Source: JACCYQ01 sp036675565 (GTDB lineage: Bacteria > Bacteroidota > Bacteroidia > Chitinophagales > Chitinophagaceae). From it: a stretch of 24,357 nucleotides of DNA. The translations under genes were made by a program, and so were the position numbers. The stretch is taken from contig JAKFER010000281.1 of NCBI GenBank assembly GCA_036675565.1, positions 1 to 24,357 on the forward strand. The letters run 5' to 3'. The stretch's first letter is position 1, and the number at the start of each line of letters is the position of its first letter. Below the pieces are notes generated by a model, which made no database searches, was not told the DNA's origin, and saw nothing but the letters and a program-made list of their open reading frames with translations. This document shows, piece by piece, positions 9,779-17,319 of this stretch.

Positions 9779-10540
9779 TTAATATCGTATTAAAGTTATA
9801 AGACCTATAACTACTGATAAACCAGTTAGGCCATAACCAATCCATTGCGGTGTAGGTTTAGATGCTATAAGTTTATATTTATTCGGTTCAACATACACTA
9901 CATCTCCAGATTTAAGATAATAATATGGCGATGTAAATAATTCGTTGGAATTCAGGTTGATTCTTTCAAAGATATTTTGTCCTTGCTCTTCTCTAATGAT
10001 CAAAACGTTATCTCTTCGGGCATGTATACCCAGGTCTCCAGCCAATCCTATAGCTTCTAGCAGAGAAACCTTTTCACTAGGTATATTTATTACCGATGGT
10101 TTAGTCACTTCTCCCAAAACTGTGATCCTGAAATTTAAAAACCGAATTAAGACAATAGGGTCTAACAAAAGTTGTTTATCGCTTAAGCTTTTTTCGAGTT
10201 TATCTTGCAATTGGCTTTTAGTTAAACCAGCTACTTTTATGGTTCCTAACATTGGGAATTGAATATTCCCATCATTACTAACAAGATAGCCATTAGAAGT
10301 TTCTGTATTAGCTCCACCATCATGAATATTAAATATTTCAGTAGCTGCTTTGCTTAAGCTACTGACAGAAATACTTAAAATATCGTTGGGTTGAACTACT
10401 GTTTCAGGAACCTGAACATTAGAAGGAATCCGGGCTGCTTCTAATTCATTAAAATATACCATTTCCCTGGAAGGAGAACACGAGCTTAAAAGCAATAAGG
10501 CAATTATGCCTGTAAATAGCTGTTTCATATTTGAGTACAT
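9779..10540 (-). CDS. wza: Polysaccharide export outer-membrane lipoprotein (Wza/BexD-like)
   Basis: An outer-membrane polysaccharide export (OPX) protein of 253 residues, partner of the Wzc-like protein encoded 12 bases downstream. The N-terminus is a lipoprotein signal, KQLFTGIIALLLLSSC, with lipobox LSSC. The export domain follows, with VQPNDILSISVSSLSK (about 50-65) and DGNIQFPMLGTIKVAGLTK (about 90-108), then an SLBB-type part, FRITVLGEVTKPSVINIP. It ends with a hydrophobic segment, WIGYGLTGLSVVIGLITLI, common in Bacteroidota members. ATG at 10540 gives MYSNMKQL; ATG at 10528 gives the more typical lipoprotein start MKQLFTG, and the choice is open. This is the first gene of the minus-strand polysaccharide operon, after a 290-base gap with a possible promoter. 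Confidence 0.93.
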   Translation of the reverse strand: MYSNMKQLFTGIIALLLLSSCSPSREMVYFNELEAARIPSNVQVPETVVQPNDILSISVSSLSKAATEIFNIHDGGANTETSNGYLVSNDGNIQFPMLGTIKVAGLTKSQLQDKLEKSLSDKQLLLDPIVLIRFLNFRITVLGEVTKPSVINIPSEKVSLLEAIGLAGDLGIHARRDNVLIIREEQGQNIFERINLNSNELFTSPYYYLKSGDVVYVEPNKYKLIASKPTPQWIGYGLTGLSVVIGLITLIRY

Positions 10541-10830
10541 AATTTTCGTAAGCAGATCAAGTTATAAAATTACTTTATATAAAAATATAACAAATCTATA
10601 CCTGGCTTAACAAATAGGATACGGGTATAAGTAAAAGTGAACAGTATTAAGCTATTGTTTCACTCCTAAACTCAAAATAGTAAAATTACGGGTTTAGAAA
10701 AACAATATTAATACTTTTTACTTACCAGTGCAACTAATTTGACTGATAATTAATACTTAACACGATTTGCTCACTTCGTAATAATTCTTATGCCAACTTG
10801 CAAAAACCCTATCCATCCAGTATGTTATCT
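10541..10830. other. 290-base non-coding gap before the polysaccharide operon
   Basis: An AT-rich gap between the stop of the caspase-TPR gene and the start of the wza-like gene, both minus strand. I see no convincing small gene, RNA gene or strong hairpin. Its role is probably to end the caspase transcript and carry the promoter and leader of the polysaccharide operon. No good intrinsic terminator is visible behind the caspase gene, so read-through into the polysaccharide operon cannot be excluded. Confidence 0.5.
10591..10598 (-). promoter_or_regulatory. Candidate Bacteroidota -7 element for the polysaccharide operon
   Basis: On the minus strand the bases read TAGATTTG, a full match to the Bacteroidota -7 consensus TAnnTTTG, about 50 bases before the wza-like ATG. 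A TTTG lies 12 bases further upstream, shorter than the roughly 19-base spacing expected for a -33 element, so the match is partial. An AT-rich genome will contain such octamers by chance. Confidence 0.35.
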
Positions 10831-13800
10831 CTAATCTTTTTTAGCTGGAAAATATTCTTTCATCAGGTCGTGAAAGGCACGGAAAGTTCTCAATCTTTCT
10901 AAATCCGGATCCATTGTCAGGTTATTGGGGTACTTATATCCTTTTATTAAAGCAGTTTCTAATGCTTCCAATCCCAGGGAATCCTGCTTTGCCAATGAAT
11001 ATGCACAAGCCAGGTAATAATAGGTATCTGGCGCATCAGGAATAAAACTGATTGCTTTTTTTAATTCCTTGATTGATTCTTCATACTGTTCATTATTCAG
11101 GTAAGCAACGCCCAGGTTAAAATAGGCATTTACATAGGAGGAATCTATTTCTATTGCCTTATTAAAATGTTTAATTGCTTCGGGGTAATTATAATTTTCA
11201 TTATATGCCGTTCCGAGGTTATTCCACCCTATTGCATAGTTGGAATCAAGTGATACCGTTTTTTTGAAATAGAAGATAGAAGAATCTAAGGTTTGAACTT
11301 CGTAGAAGAACAATCCAAAATTGTTTAACAAAGGAATGTTGTTTGTATCCCTTGCTAACAAGGAATGGTAAATCGTTCTAACCGAATCATACTGCCTTGA
11401 AATTTTGTAAATGGTAACCAGGGTATTTAGTGCGGCGGCATTATCAGGCTGGCGCTCAAGAAAAGGTCTGAAATAAAATTTGGCCGAATCATATTCCCGC
11501 ATCTTGCGGTATAACATACCCATATTAATATATGCAGAGGCACTCTGCGGGTCCAGTTTTATCGACCGGTCAAAGTAGATGCTTGCAGAATCATTCACCT
11601 GCATTTCATTATATACTAACCCAAGGTTGTTATACAACGATGCATTCAGCGGTTGCTGTATCAATGCTTTATGAAAATAAACTCGGGCAGAATCGAATTG
11701 TCTTGTTTCCAGGTAGGCTAAACCAAGATTATTAAGAGCAGGCGTATATAATGGATTCATAGATGCAGCTACACTCATATAGTAAGTTGCCGAATCAAAC
11801 TGCTTCATTTCCTGGTAAACCAATCCCAACTGGTTATAAACAACGACGTTGGAAGGGTTTAAATGCAGGGCTGTATTTAAATATATTATTGCAGAATCCA
11901 ACTGGTGTTTGTTTTTATAAAAACGGGCCAGGTTCATGAAAGTCAAAAAATCCTGAGGATCATACCGCAATGCTTTGGCAAAATATACCTGCGCTGAATC
12001 ATATTGCTGCATTTCTGTGAAATAATCAGCCATATAATTATTACCCATTAATTTATCAGGATAGTTGACCAAAGCTTTATCATAATAATATCTTGCAGAA
12101 TCATATTGTTTTTGAACTATGTAAGTTTTAGCCAGGCCATTGTATGAATTAAAGAATACAGGGTCAATTTCAATGCTTCTTTTAAAATGCATGATGGCAT
12201 TATCCAATTGGTTTAATTCCTTGTAAATCCATCCAAGGTTATTATGTGCAAATACATTTGAAGCATCAATCTCGAGGGCTTTTTGATAATATTCAATGGC
12301 CTTCTCCTTCATGCGTAAAGTATAATAATACTTGCCCATGTCCACATATCCATCTGCATTTTTAGGATCGATTTCAATAGCCTTTTGATAATACGCCATA
12401 GCCGAATCCTGCTTATTCATTTTGCGATAACTATATGCTACATTGGTATAAGGGTAACGCCAGTTTTCTGCAAACTGGATAGCTTTTTTAGCAAAGTATA
12501 CAGCGCTATCTGGCTTGTGATATTGCAGGTAAAGCGAGGAAATCGTATTAAGAATGTAAGCTGCTGTTGTGTCTGTATTATATGATGTATAAGCAAGATT
12601 TAAAGCTTCGTGAAGGCTTTCTGCAGATTTCTTCTTTTCAAAAAAGCCCATTGCCTTAAAGAAATTCAATTTTGCCTGTAAAGAATTTGCAAACATTTGC
12701 TCATCTTCATTTAATAAGCTGATGGCCTTTTCAAGTTGCAAAGCGATTTCAGAAAATTCTTTCCTTGCCACTTTTTCCATTCGCTCCAAACTGTTATTCA
12801 CTTCATCAGAAGTTTCGTTTTCATCAAACTGGGAACGGATTCTTTGAATGGCAACAAAATCTTTACCCTGCAAATAAAGGTTTATCCTGCTTTGTGCCGT
12901 ATTGATATATTCTGCCACAAGTGATGCCCTGGCCTGTTGCGTAATCTCATGCTCCGGTTGTATAGCCAGCATTTGATCCAGGTAATATTCCGCCGAATTA
13001 TATGTGCCTGTTAAATGTGACTGATCCAGAGCCTGGTTAAATTGCTTAAAGTAAACAGGCAAAATGGTATCCTCTAATATATAACCTGCCCGTGAAGCTA
13101 CACTCCGCTGAATACTGGTTCCATCTGATGTATTTAGAGATTTTGCCAGTTCCCATTGGTTCAAAAACATGCTGTCTACTATGGCTAAAGGCTGCTGTAT
13201 TTTTTCATCACAACAGAAAAATGGTTCTTGTATTCTTTTAAATCTTTCCTGAGCAAGCACCGGAACCTTTTGGCTCACATAGTTTTTAATTTCTTCTAAA
13301 GTGATAGTTTTGTCCGGGTTTTCAGGGTTATCTGCCATACCTGCTAAACCATCAATCAGGTAGTAAGTAAATAAACCATGACCAGTTCCAATAGATTGAT
13401 CTTCTAATGACTCTTGACCCGCACCAGTCGCCAACATGAGAATTTCCCCTGATTTTTTTTCCGAAATCGCAGCGTTCAATGTTTGCTGACCTTCAGCACC
13501 TCCTGGTAATTCGTTTGTACGGCATGCGTCCATAATCAGGATCACTTCTACCCCCTTCCTGGTTAACTCTCCAATCCGACTTTTTAAATTATACAATTGA
13601 ACACTTCCGGTAACTATATAATTATTCTTATCCCCGGCAGGATTGCAATCATAAGTAAGAAAAAAATACTCCTCCTGGTTAATAGCATCTCCATGACCGG
13701 CTAAGAAGATATACAATTTATCTCCTTGGGTTAGCTCTTTTGATTTAAGCCAACTCATACCTTTTACCCAAAAGTTGGCAGCTTTTGCTTCCTCATTTAA

Positions 13801-14049
13801 TAAACAAAAAATATTATCGTCAGAGAGTTTGCCTCCACCAGGTGATTTTAAAAAATCGCGAAATAATTCCGCATCATTATCAGCATATGAAAGTGGACGT
13901 ATGTACTTATAATCTGAAATACCCAGTATAACAGCGTAAGTTCTTGGTGCATTTGAAGCAGCACCATCAGCAACATTTAGTTGTTGCGAAAATGCGGGGT
14001 TTAGATAAGGTACGAGTAAGAAAATTAAAAAATACATTTTCTTTCTCAT
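10831..14049 (-). CDS. Exported caspase-family (C14) protease with long TPR array
   Basis: A 1072-residue protein. Residues 1-21 form a signal peptide (MRKKMYFLIFLLVPYLNPAF then SQQ), so it should act outside the cytoplasm. Residues about 36-290 are a caspase/metacaspase-like domain: AVILGISDYKYI, then YIFLAGHGD with catalytic His119, and ILIMDACRTNE with catalytic Cys176. Next come LATGAGQESLE and GHGLFTYYLIDGL, typical of prokaryotic C14 proteins. A helical linker (about 300-480) leads to about 14-16 TPR units, ending in a capping segment with DPDLERLRTF, common at the end of Bacteroidota TPR proteins. The TPRs carry a recurring QYDSA/QFDSA motif. The gene is divergent from a CHASE2 / FecR-like gene pair across 93 bases, suggesting one sensing and proteolysis module. 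Substrate is unknown. Both catalytic residues are present, so activity is plausible. Confidence 0.9.
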   Translation of the reverse strand: MRKKMYFLIFLLVPYLNPAFSQQLNVADGAASNAPRTYAVILGISDYKYIRPLSYADNDAELFRDFLKSPGGGKLSDDNIFCLLNEEAKAANFWVKGMSWLKSKELTQGDKLYIFLAGHGDAINQEEYFFLTYDCNPAGDKNNYIVTGSVQLYNLKSRIGELTRKGVEVILIMDACRTNELPGGAEGQQTLNAAISEKKSGEILMLATGAGQESLEDQSIGTGHGLFTYYLIDGLAGMADNPENPDKTITLEEIKNYVSQKVPVLAQERFKRIQEPFFCCDEKIQQPLAIVDSMFLNQWELAKSLNTSDGTSIQRSVASRAGYILEDTILPVYFKQFNQALDQSHLTGTYNSAEYYLDQMLAIQPEHEITQQARASLVAEYINTAQSRINLYLQGKDFVAIQRIRSQFDENETSDEVNNSLERMEKVARKEFSEIALQLEKAISLLNEDEQMFANSLQAKLNFFKAMGFFEKKKSAESLHEALNLAYTSYNTDTTAAYILNTISSLYLQYHKPDSAVYFAKKAIQFAENWRYPYTNVAYSYRKMNKQDSAMAYYQKAIEIDPKNADGYVDMGKYYYTLRMKEKAIEYYQKALEIDASNVFAHNNLGWIYKELNQLDNAIMHFKRSIEIDPVFFNSYNGLAKTYIVQKQYDSARYYYDKALVNYPDKLMGNNYMADYFTEMQQYDSAQVYFAKALRYDPQDFLTFMNLARFYKNKHQLDSAIIYLNTALHLNPSNVVVYNQLGLVYQEMKQFDSATYYMSVAASMNPLYTPALNNLGLAYLETRQFDSARVYFHKALIQQPLNASLYNNLGLVYNEMQVNDSASIYFDRSIKLDPQSASAYINMGMLYRKMREYDSAKFYFRPFLERQPDNAAALNTLVTIYKISRQYDSVRTIYHSLLARDTNNIPLLNNFGLFFYEVQTLDSSIFYFKKTVSLDSNYAIGWNNLGTAYNENYNYPEAIKHFNKAIEIDSSYVNAYFNLGVAYLNNEQYEESIKELKKAISFIPDAPDTYYYLACAYSLAKQDSLGLEALETALIKGYKYPNNLTMDPDLERLRTFRAFHDLMKEYFPAKKD
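10929..12640 (-). repeat. Tandem TPR-coding repeats inside the caspase gene
   Basis: About 34-codon units repeat through the C-terminal half of the caspase protein, each with the TPR pattern (W/L/Y)-x2-L/G-x2-Y then A-x3-(Y/F)-x-K-A. Typical units contain NNLGLAYLETRQFDSARVYF and NNLGLVYNEMQVNDSASIYF. The repeats have diverged at the DNA level and form no obvious long identical direct repeats. They should form a superhelical protein-binding surface. Boundaries are approximate. Confidence 0.7.
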
Positions 14050-14142
14050 TGTAAAAGCAAGTTAGGACTGTGAAATAGGGAAACAAGTTACTATTAAATT
14101 AAATATTTATCAGTAATTTTCAAGGCCAACAATTAACGCTTA
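14050..14142. promoter_or_regulatory. Shared divergent control region of the caspase and CHASE2 genes
   Basis: The 93 bases between the two divergent ATGs must hold the 5' signals for both sides. A perfect 10-base AT-only palindrome, TAAATATTTA, lies at 14100-14109, a little off-centre. I find no clean TAnnTTTG box on either strand. The palindrome could be chance in such AT-rich DNA; the regulatory role is inferred from gene layout. Confidence 0.4.
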
Positions 14143-15333
14143 ATGAAATACCTCTTTCGAAGAGATACATTTTTTGCCACTATTGCCGTATTTGTCAGCA
14201 TGGGGTTGCTTGCACTGCTTCCATTTAATTTAAGTGTTTTAAATCCATTCAGAGTTGCACTGGAAGATTTCGATTTTAACGATATGGCTTATTCGGAATT
14301 AGATAAAAACAAGGATACAAAGCAAGATGATCGCATTGTAATTGTAAACATAGGATACTTAGACAGGTTGGCTTTGACCAGGATCCTTGAAATTGTGAAT
14401 AATGAAGATCCGAAAGTCATTGGCTTGGATGTAATGTTTAATAATGAAAAGGACTCTTTATCTGATGCCTTTTTGTTTGAACAATTAAAAAATACTCCAA
14501 ACCTGGTATTGGCTGCAAAACTTGATTGGAGTGATAGCAAACATCCCCTTAAACAAAGTGTATTCAGGGATACAAGCCTAATCCTGGGTTTTGTAAATTT
14601 TGTTGGTGCAGAAAAAGGGACAATAAGGTATTTCTCCCCGATAGAAAAAGAAAATAATAATGTTCATATGAGTTTTGCTTCTGCCATTACCCAAAATGCT
14701 TATCCGCAAGCATATCAAAAATTAATGGATAGAAATAAACCTGTTGAAACAATAAATTATACACGGCATGAACATAAATACCCATTGGTAGATGGAGCTC
14801 AGTTGCTTGAAGGATCTGTGGTAGAAGGTATTTTTAAGGACAAAATCGTTCTATTGGGTTATGTTAGTTCTTCACCTTTTGATATTGAAGACAAATACCT
14901 GACGCCCATGAACGAAAAATTTGCAGGTAAAACTTTCCCGGATATGAATGGTGTAATGATTCATGCCAATATTATTTCAATGATTTTGGATAGTAATTAT
15001 ATAAAAAAGGTTCCATCCTGGATAACCTGGAGTCTGGCTCTTTTTCTAACCTGGCTGCACATTAGTTTATTTATCAGGTATTATATAGATCAACATATAT
15101 GGTTCCACCTGGTTGCTAAAATTGCCCAGCTCATTTCAGCCATATTTTTTGTTTACCTTGGTTTATTCTTATTCAACCGATACAATGTTAAGCTGGATAT
15201 GTCCATCACCGTAGTGGCTATCATTCTTGCAATTGATGTTCTGTATTTTTATGAAGCCCTGGCCCAATGGCTGCATAAAAAATTCAATTATCAAACAATC
15301 TTTCACACAAACTCACACGGTCATGAAACTTAA
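14143..15333 (+). CDS. CHASE2 sensor-domain membrane protein without output domain
   Basis: A 396-residue membrane protein. An N-terminal helix (about 10-30) is followed by an extracytoplasmic CHASE2 domain (about 35-285). The characteristic strands are DDRIVIVNIGYLDR, DPKVIGLDVMFNN, IVLLGYVSSSPFD and the closing GVMIHANIISMIL (270-282). Three further membrane helices (about 289-308, 322-345 and 351-370) end in a short tail of some 25 residues. CHASE2 domains normally sense an extracellular cue and drive a fused kinase, cyclase or phosphatase; here nothing follows the last helix, so the signal must pass to another protein. The best candidates are the neighbouring caspase-TPR and FecR-like proteins. 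The last 11 bases overlap the next gene, showing a bicistronic unit. The start ATG is clear. The ligand is unknown. Confidence 0.88.
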   Translation: MKYLFRRDTFFATIAVFVSMGLLALLPFNLSVLNPFRVALEDFDFNDMAYSELDKNKDTKQDDRIVIVNIGYLDRLALTRILEIVNNEDPKVIGLDVMFNNEKDSLSDAFLFEQLKNTPNLVLAAKLDWSDSKHPLKQSVFRDTSLILGFVNFVGAEKGTIRYFSPIEKENNNVHMSFASAITQNAYPQAYQKLMDRNKPVETINYTRHEHKYPLVDGAQLLEGSVVEGIFKDKIVLLGYVSSSPFDIEDKYLTPMNEKFAGKTFPDMNGVMIHANIISMILDSNYIKKVPSWITWSLALFLTWLHISLFIRYYIDQHIWFHLVAKIAQLISAIFFVYLGLFLFNRYNVKLDMSITVVAIILAIDVLYFYEALAQWLHKKFNYQTIFHTNSHGHET

Positions 15334-16216
15334 ACTGCTTCTGGTATTTTTAACTATTCAATTATTAGCTGCCGGCCAATCAAATCAATTTATGATTTAT
15401 TCTATGAAGGGGCAGGTTACTATTAAAGAAAATGGAACGGAAAGCAAGGCAAAAGTAGGCCTCCTGCTTTCGCCAAATGCTTCCTTGGATATTGGAGCCA
15501 ACTCTATTGTTACCTTAATCTGTGACCAGGTTAATTTATTTTCCATTAATAAAAAAGGTAAATACAACCTGTCTGCCTATACGGATTCATGCAAAAAAAA
15601 TTATGGCTCATTTACAGGTAATTATTTACGTTATGTATGGGCGCAGATGTCTCAAAAACAAACTTCCCCAGGCACCAACCGTAAGCTATATATGAATACG
15701 ATTGGTGCGGTAAGTCGCTCTGTTAATAATATATGGATAGATCCGCGGCTGGATACCATCATTTACGCAGATGGGTATTTCCCACTTGCCTGGAAATCCT
15801 ATGCAGAAGCTGATCGCTTTGATTTTTATATGTATGATAATCCAACCAAAGGAAATGTTTTATTTAAAGATTCAACCTCCGAAATGCAGGTTCCAATTAA
15901 TACTTTGCAACATTTATTAAAACCCGGTTATTATTTTTGGTCGGCCGCAGTGAAAGACCAGCAAAATGAAGAACGCAAAGTGCTCAAAATAGTTACTCCG
16001 GCAGAACGTGACCAATTAATACTGCAGTTAAGAAATATTATTCCTGCCTATGAATCAGAAGCGGAAACGGCATTCAGGCTTGGTTTCCAGTTAGAAGAAG
16101 CACATTATTTGGCAGATGCCTATCATTTTTACCAAAAAGCAGCAACCCTCCAACCTGATCAACCGGTATACAGGCAGACTTTTATGTCATTTAAAAAAGA
16201 TTATGACATAAAGTAG
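15323..16216 (+). CDS. Secreted FecR-like domain protein
   Basis: A 297-residue protein with a signal peptide (MKLKLLLVFLTIQLLAAGQS, cleavage near residue 18-19). The next stretch, YSMKGQVTIKENGTESKAKVGLLL and then ANSIVTLICDQ, resembles the FecR-type beta fold in which an effect of a charge or glycan ligand is sensed. The C-terminal half has a beta-sandwich-like stretch (YFPLAWKSYAEADRFDFY) followed by a helical end, EEAHYLADAYHFYQKAATLQ, that looks like a single TPR-type hairpin. The frame is open back to 15227 with a TTG, but ATG at 15323 gives the proper signal peptide and overlaps the CHASE2 stop by 11 bases. It belongs to the CHASE2 transcript. Arrangement and C-terminal layout recall cyanobacterial proteins found beside CHASE2 and CHAT-TPR genes, from memory only. 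Confidence 0.75.
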   Translation: MKLKLLLVFLTIQLLAAGQSNQFMIYSMKGQVTIKENGTESKAKVGLLLSPNASLDIGANSIVTLICDQVNLFSINKKGKYNLSAYTDSCKKNYGSFTGNYLRYVWAQMSQKQTSPGTNRKLYMNTIGAVSRSVNNIWIDPRLDTIIYADGYFPLAWKSYAEADRFDFYMYDNPTKGNVLFKDSTSEMQVPINTLQHLLKPGYYFWSAAVKDQQNEERKVLKIVTPAERDQLILQLRNIIPAYESEAETAFRLGFQLEEAHYLADAYHFYQKAATLQPDQPVYRQTFMSFKKDYDIK

Positions 16217-16235
16217 ATCTAATTTAAAAATCTAA

Positions 16236-16670
16236 TTATTCAGCCGTTACCCGTCGCCATGTCTGGTTTAATTCCAAACCGGCATCATTTTGTCCATTGA
16301 TCCTTATTTCATCATTACTGATGATGGTAATCGTGGCCGGCCGATAAACAGTTGCACTATTACATGCATTCAACAGGTTTTCAAGGGTAAATCCACCACC
16401 GCTTGAACTTTTTACACCGCGCCACATGACGTCCCTTTCCCGAAAACATTTGGTGTTATTTGCCAAGGTTTTAATGGTGGCATCGCTTACCGCTGGGAAA
16501 ACGGTTACCACTGTGCCTTCTAAAGCATCATCACTGCTGTTGTTTAACATCCAGTTCCCATTTAATGAAAATATTCCACCACTGGTGTTTGTAGGCAAAT
16601 TTGATATTGTATCACAACTTGCAAATACGAGGGACAAAATAAACAGATGTACCCCAATTATTCTTTTCAT
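16236..16670 (-). CDS. Small lipoprotein of unknown function
   Basis: A 144-residue protein with a lipoprotein signal, MKRIIGVHLFILSLVFASCD, with the lipidated cysteine at 19. The mature part begins with a Ser/Thr/Asn-rich linker, then LNGNWMLNNSSDD, a pattern like the first strand of small lipocalin-like or META-like beta barrels. Two cysteines (in NTKCFRERD and LLNACNS) could form a disulfide in the periplasm. The end, NQTWRRVTAE, again looks like a beta strand. I do not recognise a characterised family. It is convergent with the FecR-like gene, 19 bases away, and divergent from rlmH. The start ATG is the only one that gives the signal. Confidence 0.75.
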   Translation of the reverse strand: MKRIIGVHLFILSLVFASCDTISNLPTNTSGGIFSLNGNWMLNNSSDDALEGTVVTVFPAVSDATIKTLANNTKCFRERDVMWRGVKSSSGGGFTLENLLNACNSATVYRPATITIISNDEIRINGQNDAGLELNQTWRRVTAE

Positions 16671-16790
16671 GGTAAATTTTTATAAAACTTATTCATTAAC
16701 TATGCCAACCATCCCATTATAATCTTCGAATGTTATTTACCGGGATGTGAATTTTGAAAATTAAATCAGGCTAAAACAAAAAAAAGAATA

Positions 16791-17264
16791 ATGAAAGTAT
16801 GTTTTTGGGCGATCGGCAAATCCAATGAAACGTATGTTAATGAAGGCGTGATGGCGTTTACTAACCGGGTGCAAAAATATTTTCCCGTTGAATGGTCAAT
16901 ATTTCCTGTACCCAAAAATGCGGCGGCAATGAATGAAGATGATCTTAAAAAAAAGGAAGCCGATTTGCTAATGGCACAGATCAAAAAAGATGATTTTATA
17001 ATTGTTCTGGATGAATATGGGAAACAGCTTGACTCGGTTGAATTGGCCACATTCATTCAAACCAGGGCCAATGAAAGTGTAAAACGATTGGTGTTTATTA
17101 TTGGAGGTGCATTTGGTTTACATGCAAACTTATTAAGCATATCGAATTATAAATGGTCATTATCCAAACTTACTTTTCCGCATCAACTGGTCCGGTTAAT
17201 TCTCGCCGAGCAGATTTATCGAGCCTGCACTATTTTAAAGAATGAAAAATACCATCATAAATAA
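16791..17264 (+). CDS. rlmH: 23S rRNA (pseudouridine1915-N3)-methyltransferase RlmH
   Basis: A 157-residue SPOUT-class methyltransferase that methylates pseudouridine 1915 in helix 69 of 23S rRNA on assembled ribosomes, using S-adenosylmethionine. The family order is complete: FWAIGKSNETYV at the N-terminus, VLDEYGKQLDS (about 72-82), the knot motif VFIIGGAFGL (about 100-109), and the C-terminal FPHQLVRLILAEQIYRA followed by NEKYHHK, the RlmH signature. Length is normal. Start ATG at 16791 follows an A-rich stretch and no strong Shine-Dalgarno. It is divergent from the small lipoprotein gene and 55 bases before the rhomboid gene. Confidence 0.97.
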   Translation: MKVCFWAIGKSNETYVNEGVMAFTNRVQKYFPVEWSIFPVPKNAAAMNEDDLKKKEADLLMAQIKKDDFIIVLDEYGKQLDSVELATFIQTRANESVKRLVFIIGGAFGLHANLLSISNYKWSLSKLTFPHQLVRLILAEQIYRACTILKNEKYHHK

Positions 17265-17290
17265 ATTACAGATTTCAAGTTTCAACTTTT

Positions 17291-17298
17291 TATATTTG
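17291..17298 (+). promoter_or_regulatory. Candidate -7 element for the rhomboid gene
   Basis: TATATTTG matches the Bacteroidota -7 consensus TAnnTTTG in the 55-base gap between rlmH and the rhomboid ORF, 21 bases before the ATG. No TTTG is found at the standard upstream distance, so the evidence is one half-site. The same octamer occurs before etfB. Confidence 0.35.
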
Positions 17299-17319
17299 AC
17301 GTTTACCAAAATCAGTTAA

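Noticed and set aside
10541..10830. Possible small RNA or leader with attenuator before the wza-like gene
   Set aside because: No stable hairpin, T-run or leader-peptide frame could be found by eye; only an AT-rich gap remains.
14100..14109. Perfect palindrome TAAATATTTA in the divergent caspase/CHASE2 gap as an operator
   Set aside because: It consists only of A and T, is just ten bases long, its flanks are not symmetric, and such palindromes arise by chance in AT-rich gaps. Mentioned in the control-region entry but not claimed as an operator.
16214..16238. Inverted repeat TAGAT/ATCTA between the FecR-like and lipoprotein genes as a bidirectional terminator
   Set aside because: The five-base stem with an 11-base loop would be unstable, and there is no good T-run.
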